Shown here: piece by piece, positions 23,147 to 29,730 of the stretch | How positions within the stretch are numbered: the first letter of the stretch is position 1 | Layout of the letters: each line of letters begins with the position of its first letter | Origin: Arthrobacter_J sp038199985 | GTDB taxonomy: Bacteria > Actinomycetota > Actinomycetes > Actinomycetales > Micrococcaceae | NCBI GenBank assembly: GCA_038199985.1 | Contig: JBBPYK010000073.1 | Location: 1 to 47,091 of the forward strand | Direction: 5' to 3' | DNA: 47,091 nucleotides | The notes under the pieces: model-generated | Databases searched by the model: none | Told to the model about the DNA's origin: nothing | The model's input: only the letters and a program-made list of their open reading frames with translations | Program-made: the position numbers and the translations under genes

Positions 23147-23905
23147 ATGACCCAACACTCACCGCAACGCACCGCCGTCGTGACCGGTGCCGGCTCCGGG
23201 ATTGGCCGAGCCGTGACCCGCTCCTTCCTCGAAGCGGGGTACACCGTCTTTCTGGCAGGGCGCCGACGCGGCCCCCTCGAAGAGAGCGCGCAAAGACACC
23301 CATCAGCGCACATAGTTCCAACAGACGTAACAAAACCCGACGACGTCCAACGGCTCTTCCGAACCGTCCGCAATAAGGCTGGCCTGCTCGATGTCCTCTT
23401 CAACAACGCCGGTACATTTGGACCCACCGGAGCCATCGACGAAATTTCTCCACGCGAATGGGAAGACACCGTCGCCGTCAACCTTACCGGCTCCATGCTC
23501 TGCGCCGCCGCTGCCTTTCGACTCATGAAGAGCCAAGAACCTCAGGGCGGCAGGATCATCAACAACGGATCCATCTCCGCCCACTCCCCCAGGCCGCTAT
23601 CCGTCGCCTACACCACCACCAAGCACGCGATCACCGGGCTCACGAAATCCATCGACCTGGACGGCAGGGCCTTCGGCATCACCTGCGGACAGATCGACAT
23701 CGGCAACGCCGCCACGGACATGATGAACAACATCGGCTCGAGGGCAGGGGCACTACAAGCCGATGGTTCACGCCGCACCGAACCAACATTCCCCGTTGAA
23801 GAAGCAGCGAACGCCGTCGTCTATATGGCAGGCCTGCCGACGTCGGTCTCTGTGGGGTCCCTGCTGATCACAGCCGCGGGTATGCCGTTTTGGGGACGCG
23901 GATAG
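23147..23905 (+). CDS. Short-chain dehydrogenase/reductase (SDR)
   Basis: A classical SDR of 252 aa. TGAGSGIGRAV is the nucleotide-binding turn, NNAGTFG the structural NNAG, NNGSISAH carries the catalytic Ser, and YTTTKHAI supplies the YxxxK pair. AGRRRGPLEESAQ after the second strand (basic residues) would fit NADP(H). ATG 23147 is used since MTQHSPQRTAVVTGAG gives the family start; the longer TTG form adds seven residues. It is divergent from aceE across the shared operator. Substrate cannot be told. Confidence 0.85.
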   Translation: MTQHSPQRTAVVTGAGSGIGRAVTRSFLEAGYTVFLAGRRRGPLEESAQRHPSAHIVPTDVTKPDDVQRLFRTVRNKAGLLDVLFNNAGTFGPTGAIDEISPREWEDTVAVNLTGSMLCAAAAFRLMKSQEPQGGRIINNGSISAHSPRPLSVAYTTTKHAITGLTKSIDLDGRAFGITCGQIDIGNAATDMMNNIGSRAGALQADGSRRTEPTFPVEEAANAVVYMAGLPTSVSVGSLLITAAGMPFWGRG

Positions 23906-23923
23906 CTGAGAACATGCGAAACT

Positions 23924-24328
23924 ATGGCCATGGCCCAGCGAACCCCCACCACCACGGCAGCTCTTGACGTCAGCGACCGGCAACAGCTGGCGCGGGCGCT
24001 CCAGGAGAACGACGACGTCACCATCTTCGTCAACGGCACGGCCGTGAAACTTCCCCCGACGGGAACAGCCGCCGTCGTCGACCTCATCCAGCGGTTGGCG
24101 GAGGGCGACGCCGTCATGGTGTCCTCCGTGGCGGAAATGTTGACCACTTCACAGGCTGCAGAAGCTGCAGGAATCTCGCACACGTACCTCCGAAATCTGA
24201 CTGACGCTGGCGTCATTCCCGTCGAATATCGAGGCACGCATCGCCGGATCCGGCTGACGGACGTCACGAGCTGGCTCGACGAACAGAAAAGTGCAGACGA
24301 TCGCAACAACAGCTCAACCGCGCAGTAG
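23924..24328 (+). CDS. Excisionase-type helix-turn-helix protein (orphan antitoxin-like)
   Basis: 134 aa. The C-terminal part is a MerR/excisionase-like HTH: MLTTSQAAEAAGISHTYLRN, then LTDAGVIPVEYRGTHRRIRL with a wing. The N-terminal part (DVSDRQQLARALQENDDVTI, VNGTAVKLPPT) resembles the leading domain of antitoxins paired with PIN-domain toxins. No toxin follows: the next gene is a small membrane protein. It may be an orphan regulator or a remnant of a toxin-antitoxin pair. ATG 23924 or 23930 could be used. Confidence 0.65.
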   Translation: MAMAQRTPTTTAALDVSDRQQLARALQENDDVTIFVNGTAVKLPPTGTAAVVDLIQRLAEGDAVMVSSVAEMLTTSQAAEAAGISHTYLRNLTDAGVIPVEYRGTHRRIRLTDVTSWLDEQKSADDRNNSSTAQ

Positions 24329-24337
24329 GCTTAAAAC

Positions 24338-24571
24338 ATGAGTAAAACAGTCTGGATCCGGGTCCTTGTGCGCTCGGTTATCGGGCTGGTCACGGGCTAT
24401 CTGGCTTACGTGGCCGCTGTCGCCATGGATCGTTCCGGAATGGCTGCCCTCCTCATGGGAGTGGTTGTAGGAGTCGCCGTCACACTTTTGGTCGAAACCT
24501 GGCAGACCGACCGCCGGACCAAAGCGCGCAAACGAAACAGCGAGCCGCAGACGAACGACCCCAAGCTTTAA
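24338..24571 (+). CDS. Small two-helix membrane protein (77 aa)
   Basis: No family recognised. Two hydrophobic helices are seen at about residues 8-28 (VLVRSVIGLVTGYLAYVAAV) and 33-52 (GMAALLMGVVVGVAVTLLV). A long basic tail follows (TDRRTKARKRNSEPQ). It starts nine bases after the excisionase-type gene, so the two are probably co-transcribed. Its stop overlaps the convergent PucR gene by four bases. Function unknown. Confidence 0.6.
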   Translation: MSKTVWIRVLVRSVIGLVTGYLAYVAAVAMDRSGMAALLMGVVVGVAVTLLVETWQTDRRTKARKRNSEPQTNDPKL

Positions 24572-25782
24572 ATCCTGGGACGTCCCGCCCAACGCGCGGT
24601 TTTGAGCCCCAGGTGAAGGTCAAGCCGCGCCACACCAACCATAGGGTCCGCACCGATGATCGAGCGCACCTTCGCCAACCGGTTGTATAACGTGCTCCGG
24701 TGCAGATGCAGCACGTCCGCAACGTCTTGAAGTGAACCGCTGTGGTCATACAGCAGCTCCAGCAGCGGCCTCAGCTCGCGAGCCGGATCCCCTGCGCTGA
24801 GCTCCCTAAACCGCGTTGACCGAGGATTTGAAGGGCCAGCGCCCTCAGCGGCTAAATGTTGGTAGACCCCGACGTCGGCATATTGCGACACCCGGTCAAG
24901 CTGCGGATCCACAGCAGCGGCCTGCACAGCCAATCTGGCCTGCCGACACGCATCGGGAAGGACACTGACATCATCGAAGGGTTCGCTGAGACCAAGAATG
25001 ACAGGAGCAGCTTTCCGTCCGGAGCGCTTGTCCAGCTCGTTGCGGTAGCCGCGCTGGACCCGAACGAACTCCTGTTCCGCGGCCAAGCCACGAAAAAGGA
25101 CGACGGCGTGCGTTTCGCGCCCCGCGCTGAACAAGGCTGCATCCTGGCCGACTGTTGCGTGCAGAGCCGCCGTTCTATGGGCCAGAAGACTAGCCTGCGG
25201 GTCTTCAGTTGGTTCCATCCCCTGCTCATATTCCAAGAGAACACCAAGACGCCACGGACCGCGGTGCTGCACCACCGGCCAGTGCGCCACTTCTTCCTGA
25301 GCCGCCCCATCTCCCGAACACGCAGCCAAGAACCCAGACTCCAGCTGCCGGCGCTGTTCCGAGGCCGCCGTATTGGAGTCGAGGAGCAGCTCGCCCAGCA
25401 GGTCCAGTTCGCCGCGGACAGCCGGCAGTCGTTCTAGAATCGCGGCCGCAGCCAGCTCGTCCGGATCCTGCTGAACCCAGAGGTACCCCACCCTAAAACC
25501 CCTCACCAGGAGCGGAACACAGACTCGTCCCAACATGCCGAGTTGCTCGTTGGCGGGTACCACCACCGGCCGGACGGCCGTCGATATGCCGTGTTGCAAC
25601 TGCCAACGGCCCACATCCTCCGGGACGCGTTTACTCAGCAGGAAATTTACGCGCACCTTGTCGGCGGCATTCCGGTGACTGCTGTAAGAAAGCAACACGC
25701 CGTCGAGGTCTTCCAAGGACAATCCGCGGTCAAGTCCCTCCGCGATGCGTTCCACGCACTGGTCCACTTCCAGTGATTTCAT
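24568..25782 (-). CDS. PucR-family regulator, probable activator of ald (AdeR-like)
   Basis: The C-terminal HTH_30 domain is clear: LELLYDHSGSLQDVADVLHL, HRSTLYNRLAKVRSIIG and GVARLDLHLGLK. The central part (about residues 150-290) resembles the GGDEF-like CdaR region. The N-terminal ~140 residues are a divergent sensor. At 404 aa it is usual for the family. It is divergent from alanine dehydrogenase; in Bacillus and others PucR-type AdeR activates ald in response to alanine. A TCGACA-TT-TGTCGA dyad in the shared promoter region is the likely site. Effector inferred only from context. Confidence 0.82.
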   Translation of the reverse strand: MKSLEVDQCVERIAEGLDRGLSLEDLDGVLLSYSSHRNAADKVRVNFLLSKRVPEDVGRWQLQHGISTAVRPVVVPANEQLGMLGRVCVPLLVRGFRVGYLWVQQDPDELAAAAILERLPAVRGELDLLGELLLDSNTAASEQRRQLESGFLAACSGDGAAQEEVAHWPVVQHRGPWRLGVLLEYEQGMEPTEDPQASLLAHRTAALHATVGQDAALFSAGRETHAVVLFRGLAAEQEFVRVQRGYRNELDKRSGRKAAPVILGLSEPFDDVSVLPDACRQARLAVQAAAVDPQLDRVSQYADVGVYQHLAAEGAGPSNPRSTRFRELSAGDPARELRPLLELLYDHSGSLQDVADVLHLHRSTLYNRLAKVRSIIGADPMVGVARLDLHLGLKTARWAGRPRI

Positions 25783-25814
25783 GAATGTGACGTTACCGGT
25801 GAAACAACATTAAG

Positions 25815-25849
25815 CGACAATTGACGCCACACCGTTCGACATTTGTCGA
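25815..25849. promoter_or_regulatory. Candidate PucR/AdeR operator upstream of ald
   Basis: TCGACA-TT-TGTCGA (25836-25849) is a perfect dyad. A related half-site, CGACAATTG, lies at 25815-25823. Both fall between the divergent PucR (25782) and ald (25981) starts. Confidence 0.5.
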
Positions 25850-25980
25850 TTGGTGCTCGCTGTGTGTCGCTGAACGGCGTTCCTGCTGCCGACTTCGCGC
25901 ACGTTTCTGAGCTTCATGCCCTTGACTCAGAACCTATTCTTAACACAGTCCTCACCCCGGCCACAGCAATGGAGCAGACC

Positions 25981-27093
25981 GTGATTATCGGCGTCCCGCA
26001 AGAAGTCAAAAACAACGAATTCCGCGTAGCGATCACGCCTTCTGGGGTGCACGAATTTGTCGCCAACGGACACACAGTGTTGATTCAGGCCTCTGCTGGG
26101 ACAGGTTCCAGCATCACTGACGCCGACTACACTGACGCTGGCGCAACGATCGTGGACACCGCGGACGAGCTATGGTCCCGCTCGGACATGGTCATGAAGG
26201 TCAAAGAACCTGTTGCTTCGGAGTACCACCACTTCCGCAAGGGACTCATCCTCTTCACCTACCTACACCTCGCCGCAGAAGCGGAGCTGACCCACGAACT
26301 CGTGAAATCCGGCGTGACCGCGATCGCCTACGAAACCGTTCAGGACGGGCGTGCGCTACCGCTGTTGGCCCCCATGTCCGAAGTAGCCGGCCGACTATCC
26401 GTCCAGATGGGCGCACAAGCCATGATGGCATCCGGCGGCGGTCCCGGCCTCCTCCTGGGGGGCGTTCCAGGTGTGCGGCCTGCCAAAGTTGTCGTGCTTG
26501 GTGCCGGTGTTGCTGGAACCAACGCGACGGCGATGGCCGTTGGCACCGGCGCAGAAGTGACGCTCCTGGACATCAACATCAATCGCCTCCGCGAAATCGA
26601 TGCGATCTACGCGGGACGCGTGAAGACGGTTGCGTCCAACAAGTTGGAGATCGAACGGTCCGTTCTTGAGGCGGATCTGGTGATCGGCTCGGTTCTCATC
26701 CCTGGGGCAAAGGCGCCCAAACTCGTTACCAACGAGCTGGTATCCCGAATGAAGCCCGGTTCCGTGCTCGTGGACATTGCCGTAGATCAGGGCGGCTGCT
26801 TCGAAGACTCCCACGCGACCACCCATCAGGACCCTACTTTCGTTGTCCATAGCTCCCTGTTCTACTGTGTGGCGAACATGCCGGGCGCTGTTCCGAACAC
26901 CTCAACGTACGCCCTGACCAACGTCACCCTGCGCTACGGAGTGCTTTTGGCTAACAAGGGAGTTAAAGCAGCCCTCGACAGTAGCCCCGCACTGGCTCTT
27001 GGTCTCAACGTTGCCGGAGGCAAGGTGACCAACCCCTCGGTCTCCGAGGCCCACGATCTCGAGCTCACCGAGGACTGGACAACATTGGTCTAG
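25981..27093 (+). CDS. ald: Alanine dehydrogenase
   Basis: It interconverts L-alanine and pyruvate with NAD+ and ammonia. The N-terminal half shows IIGVPQEVKNNEFRVAITPS, then MVMKVKEPVASEYHHF and LFTYLHLAAE (catalytic Lys and His regions). The NAD-binding turn is VVLGAGVAGTNATAMAVGTG. GTG 25981 is preferred over ATG 25969: GGAG lies six bases before it, the protein then begins MIIGVPQEVK as in homologues, and the length is 370 aa, the family norm. Regulated by the divergent PucR-type protein. It can yield pyruvate for AceE or fix ammonia. Confidence 0.94.
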   Translation: MIIGVPQEVKNNEFRVAITPSGVHEFVANGHTVLIQASAGTGSSITDADYTDAGATIVDTADELWSRSDMVMKVKEPVASEYHHFRKGLILFTYLHLAAEAELTHELVKSGVTAIAYETVQDGRALPLLAPMSEVAGRLSVQMGAQAMMASGGGPGLLLGGVPGVRPAKVVVLGAGVAGTNATAMAVGTGAEVTLLDININRLREIDAIYAGRVKTVASNKLEIERSVLEADLVIGSVLIPGAKAPKLVTNELVSRMKPGSVLVDIAVDQGGCFEDSHATTHQDPTFVVHSSLFYCVANMPGAVPNTSTYALTNVTLRYGVLLANKGVKAALDSSPALALGLNVAGGKVTNPSVSEAHDLELTEDWTTLV

Positions 27094-27210
27094 CGATGAC
27101 CTAGCGCCGGTGGTTACCAAACTGCTATCGAACCGACGTCAAATCGGCATGGATTTGTGGCGTTAGTAGGCCTACTCTCATGGCAACGCCCACTGTGCCA
27201 GGAGGCCGTC

Positions 27211-27840
27211 ATGCGATCCGGATTCTTACCAATAGCGGCCGCGGCGGTGTTGGTATTAACCAGCTGCACCGCCGCCGATGACCCCGCGACTGGTCCGCCG
27301 TCGAGCTTCGGCGCACAGTCACCAACGATGACAGCGTCTGCTCCTCCGACAGGAGGAGGGCCGTCGTCGGCCGCCGCAACGACGGCTTCCGCTCCAACCA
27401 CCTCAAGTGCGGCCTCATCATCAGCGTCGGCCACGACGGCGCCCTTGACGCTCTACTACGTGGCCACGGGCGACGACGGCGTCAGCGGAGCAAAAATTGG
27501 ATGCGGCGACAGTTTGGTGGCTACCTATACAGAACCGGTGACTTTCACGGATCAGCTGCGGAAAAGCATGGAACGGCTCCTCGCCGATGATGAACAGTTC
27601 TTAGGCCAATCAGGACTTCTGAACGCCCTGTATATGTCAGATCTTGAGTTCGTGGCTGGTGCAATCGACGGCGACGCCGTCACGGTAGAACTCACCGGTG
27701 AGGTCATTCTTGGTGGTGCCTGCGATGCTCCTCGAGTCTCTGAGCAGCTACATCAAACGGCAGAGACTGCCACGGGGGCAGGCAGTTCAGTAGTCCTCGT
27801 GGATGGGGTTTCGTTGGACGAGCTCATGAGCCAGAAGTGA
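27211..27840 (+). CDS. Lipoprotein with GerMN-like domain
   Basis: From ATG 27211 the product starts MRSGFLPIAAAAVLVLTSCT, a lipoprotein signal with lipobox LTSC. A Ser/Thr/Ala/Pro-rich linker runs to about residue 80 and would reach away from the membrane. The C-terminal ~125 residues (LYYVATGDDGVSG onward, NALYMSDLEFVAGAIDGDAV, TVELTGEVILGGACD) resemble GerMN domains, found in spore and division lipoproteins. The two cysteines after the lipobox (C-G-D-S and GGACD) may form a disulfide. It stands alone. The upstream ORF extension is not used because it would bury the signal. Confidence 0.75.
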   Translation: MRSGFLPIAAAAVLVLTSCTAADDPATGPPSSFGAQSPTMTASAPPTGGGPSSAAATTASAPTTSSAASSSASATTAPLTLYYVATGDDGVSGAKIGCGDSLVATYTEPVTFTDQLRKSMERLLADDEQFLGQSGLLNALYMSDLEFVAGAIDGDAVTVELTGEVILGGACDAPRVSEQLHQTAETATGAGSSVVLVDGVSLDELMSQK

Positions 27841-27870
27841 TGGGCCGCATCTACTAGCCCGCGGTTTTTC

Positions 27871-28062
27871 TTAGTGCCAGAGCTGGTCTGCCCAAGCGGC
27901 GTCGCGAAGGTAGTCCCTCGCTGGTCCGAGGTTCCACAACTCTCCACATGAGTCGAGGAAGCCCATTCCGCGCATATCCTCAACGAGATCGGTAGAGCAC
28001 CCCAGAGCCTCACTGAGATCCTTGGTGCTGTCGGCCCTAATGACCTCATCCTTGGTAGCCAT
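27871..28062 (-). CDS. 63-aa Trp-rich protein of the WDWP peptide cluster
   Basis: I do not recognise a family. GGAGGA lies nine bases before ATG 28062. The first half is acidic and helical (DEVIRADSTKDLSEALG, C22, DLVEDMRGMGFLD). The second half holds C39 and three tryptophans and ends DAAWADQLWH. It lies 35 bases after the SpaB_C-type gene on the same strand, so it is in the same operon. It could be a second precursor peptide (acidic leader plus Trp-rich core), or a small accessory protein. The acidic leader is typical of RiPP leaders, but there is no proof. Confidence 0.5.
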   Translation of the reverse strand: MATKDEVIRADSTKDLSEALGCSTDLVEDMRGMGFLDSCGELWNLGPARDYLRDAAWADQLWH

Positions 28063-28097
28063 GAGTGCTATTCCTCCAGTTACTGCTGCCTCGGCGG

Positions 28098-29060
28098 TCA
28101 TAGATTTCGCTTCGATCGGGGTAATGGTTCAAAGTCTGGGCCCCAAGTGCGGGCGTAGAGTCCCAGTGCAGCTTCTTCGCGGGACGAGAATCCGAGTCGG
28201 TTGAGGAGCATATGCGCCTGATAGACGGTCAGATGCTGGGCGCTGCGGCTCACGCGCGCCTTATCTGCCTTATAGAGGTAAGTATCGAGTGCACGAAACC
28301 AGCGTCGTCGCCAGTTGTGAACGGCCGACTCTGCCGCCGTGGCCGACATGAGCGAATGCATGGGGGAAAGTTTCGCTTCGATCTGTGCTGTCATGGCTTC
28401 GCGAACGCTGGTGGCTCGGGGTCCAAAGTTGGCAGTACAGGTTTTGAGGTGACTATCCCAGTAGTAGTCCCAGGAGAGCCGACGTCGATCCTGCCAATTC
28501 GCGGATCGTGGCCCCTTCATCATGCTTCGAGCCGAGTCGAACAACAGTAGCGCTGCGAGTGCAGACCTGCTCTGAGTCTTGCTGTAGCGCTGAGTAGCCC
28601 AGCTACAGAGTTCGGAGGAAAGTTCGAAGACTTCCTCGGCGAGTTGCAGCCCTTCGACGCCGCCGTAGGTCACGAGCTCAGCTTCCAGCTGCGGATCGGC
28701 GTTACTAAAGGACGAAAATGATCTGTCAGTGGCGGGTGACGACAGGTGCTGCTTAGTGGTCAGTTGAGGCAGGACACCGCCGGCTTGGGCCAGCAATGTC
28801 CGCTGGATCAGTTGCAGCCGGTCGATGGTTGGCTGTGGAGCGAGGATACGCATGCGCACCTGGCCCGACGAAGGGTCGTCGCAGCGGGTATAGAACCAGC
28901 GCTTTGCGCCGAGCACTCTGGCCTGCGCCGCCAGCGGGGTAACCAGGTCTGCGATGATGCCGTCCGCTACATCGAAACCTCCGGTCATAACGGAGAAATG
29001 CCACCATTGGTCGCTGGCAACTGTCCGCGAGGCGGGTCGAACCGCTATCAGCTGACTCAT
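28098..29060 (-). CDS. Stand-alone thiopeptide-type bacteriocin biosynthesis protein (SpaB_C domain)
   Basis: 320 aa. WWHFSVMTGGFDVADGIIAD, VLGAKRWFYTRCDDPSSGQV and RMRILAPQPT at residues 19-78 match the start of SpaB_C domains. TYGGVEGLQLAEEVFELSSE at 131-150 matches the conserved ERYGG..GL..AE.LF..DS block. In full LanB dehydratases this domain eliminates glutamate from Ser/Thr; in thiopeptide systems a separate copy builds the pyridine ring. Here no glutamylating partner is seen. GGAGACATTCC precedes ATG 29060. The gene follows the repeat peptide gene across two hairpins. Substrate and chemistry are open. Confidence 0.75.
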   Translation of the reverse strand: MSQLIAVRPASRTVASDQWWHFSVMTGGFDVADGIIADLVTPLAAQARVLGAKRWFYTRCDDPSSGQVRMRILAPQPTIDRLQLIQRTLLAQAGGVLPQLTTKQHLSSPATDRSFSSFSNADPQLEAELVTYGGVEGLQLAEEVFELSSELCSWATQRYSKTQSRSALAALLLFDSARSMMKGPRSANWQDRRRLSWDYYWDSHLKTCTANFGPRATSVREAMTAQIEAKLSPMHSLMSATAAESAVHNWRRRWFRALDTYLYKADKARVSRSAQHLTVYQAHMLLNRLGFSSREEAALGLYARTWGPDFEPLPRSKRNL

Positions 29061-29089
29061 GGAATGTCTCCTTCCGGATCAATTGGTTA

Positions 29090-29142
29090 GCCCCGCTGGG
29101 GCGAGTTCATTGGTGATTGCCAGACGGGTGGGATGCTGGCAA
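29090..29142 (-). terminator. Two hairpins between the repeat-peptide gene and the SpaB_C gene
   Basis: TTGCCAG (29117-29123) pairs with CTGGCAA (29136-29142), and GCCCC (29090-29094) pairs with GGGGC (29098-29102). Neither has a long U tail, so they suit partial termination or mRNA processing. That would leave more peptide message than enzyme message, a common arrangement in RiPP operons. Confidence 0.5.
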
Positions 29143-29159
29143 CCGCGGAGCAGCTCTCT

Positions 29160-29375
29160 TTAGAGAACGTTCTGCTTGGGCCAGTCCCAAACACCAGCTA
29201 CTGCCTGCTTGGGCCAGTCCCAAACACCAGCTACTGCCTGCTGAGGCCAATCCCAAACACCAGCTATCGACTGCTGAGGCCAATCCCAAACGCCACCTGC
29301 CACAGTGCTGGTTGCGGGCGCAACTGCGCCAACGACAATCAAGAACCCGGCGCTCAAGCCGATGATCTTCTTCAT
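29160..29375 (-). CDS. Secreted-type precursor peptide with four GVWDWP repeats
   Basis: 71 aa from ATG 29375; GAAGGGA lies seven bases before it. MKKIIGLSAGFLIVVGAVAP reads as a Sec signal (two Lys, then a hydrophobic core), with cleavage possible near AVA-P or APA-T (residues 19-22). The rest is four 11-residue repeats starting at G27, A38, A49 and A60. Consensus is A-G-V-W-D-W-P-(Q/K)-Q-x-V, followed by one final Leu. There is no Cys, and only one Ser/Thr (S36) inside the repeats, so lanthionines are unlikely. Repeats 1-2 use Q and 3-4 use K before the shared Q. It heads the operon with the SpaB_C and 63-aa genes. I know no named family. Confidence 0.75.
   Translation of the reverse strand: MKKIIGLSAGFLIVVGAVAPATSTVAGGVWDWPQQSIAGVWDWPQQAVAGVWDWPKQAVAGVWDWPKQNVL
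29166..29297 (-). repeat. In-frame 33-bp tandem repeat (4 units) encoding the GVWDWP cores
   Basis: Units span 29297-29265, 29264-29232, 29231-29199 and 29198-29166. The last two are nearly identical in DNA, and the first two share silent and Gln-codon differences. Growth by unit duplication is the simplest history. The 33-bp period keeps all frames open, which creates shadow ORFs on the other strand. Confidence 0.9.
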
Positions 29376-29396
29376 GAGATTCCCTTCGAGTGACAA

Positions 29397-29730
29397 CGTA
29401 CTTTCCTGCCTCGGTCGCTGAGCTCCCGATGAGTCAAGAATGGCTTGTCCAATTAGGGGGTGTCCAGCTGAGAAGATGCCCTATTCTGGACATGGCCAGA
29501 AGCGGACTTTGGCAGGTTCCTGCAACCCTCAATTTGAGATGATGGACGCTGTTGACCCGCCTAAATCCGTGAGAATTCGGCTGATAAGAGGTTGACGTCT
29601 TGTAAGGTGTCATTAACCGGCCATGGCAACTTATGGCGATCAGGAATTGCCTCTATAACGCGGCATTGTGCGTTCTCTTCTCCCATGGACGCAGGGCCAA
29701 CGCAGTAAGTAACAAGCAGAGAGGACCTCA
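29397..29730. promoter_or_regulatory. Divergent promoter region with TGTCCAG inverted repeat
   Basis: No gene is seen in these 334 bases between the repeat-peptide and LuxR-type genes. TGTCCAG (29461-29467) and CTGGACA (29486-29492) are perfect inverted arms 18 bases apart. A further TGTCCAA lies at 29446-29452, 15 bases from the first arm in direct orientation. These are candidate sites for the LuxR-type regulator. No convincing -10/-35 pair could be fixed by eye. Confidence 0.45.

Noticed and set aside
29166..29297. The 33-bp tandem units as a CRISPR array
   Set aside because: The units are directly adjacent with no spacers, are in frame with a gene that has a ribosome-binding site, and no cas gene is near.
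29117..29393. Plus-strand ORFs with repeats (SPKHQLLPAWA and similar) opposite the WDWP peptide
   Set aside because: They are shadows. A 33-bp repeat stays in phase in every frame, so open periodic frames arise automatically; these lack a Shine-Dalgarno and a signal, while the minus frame has both.
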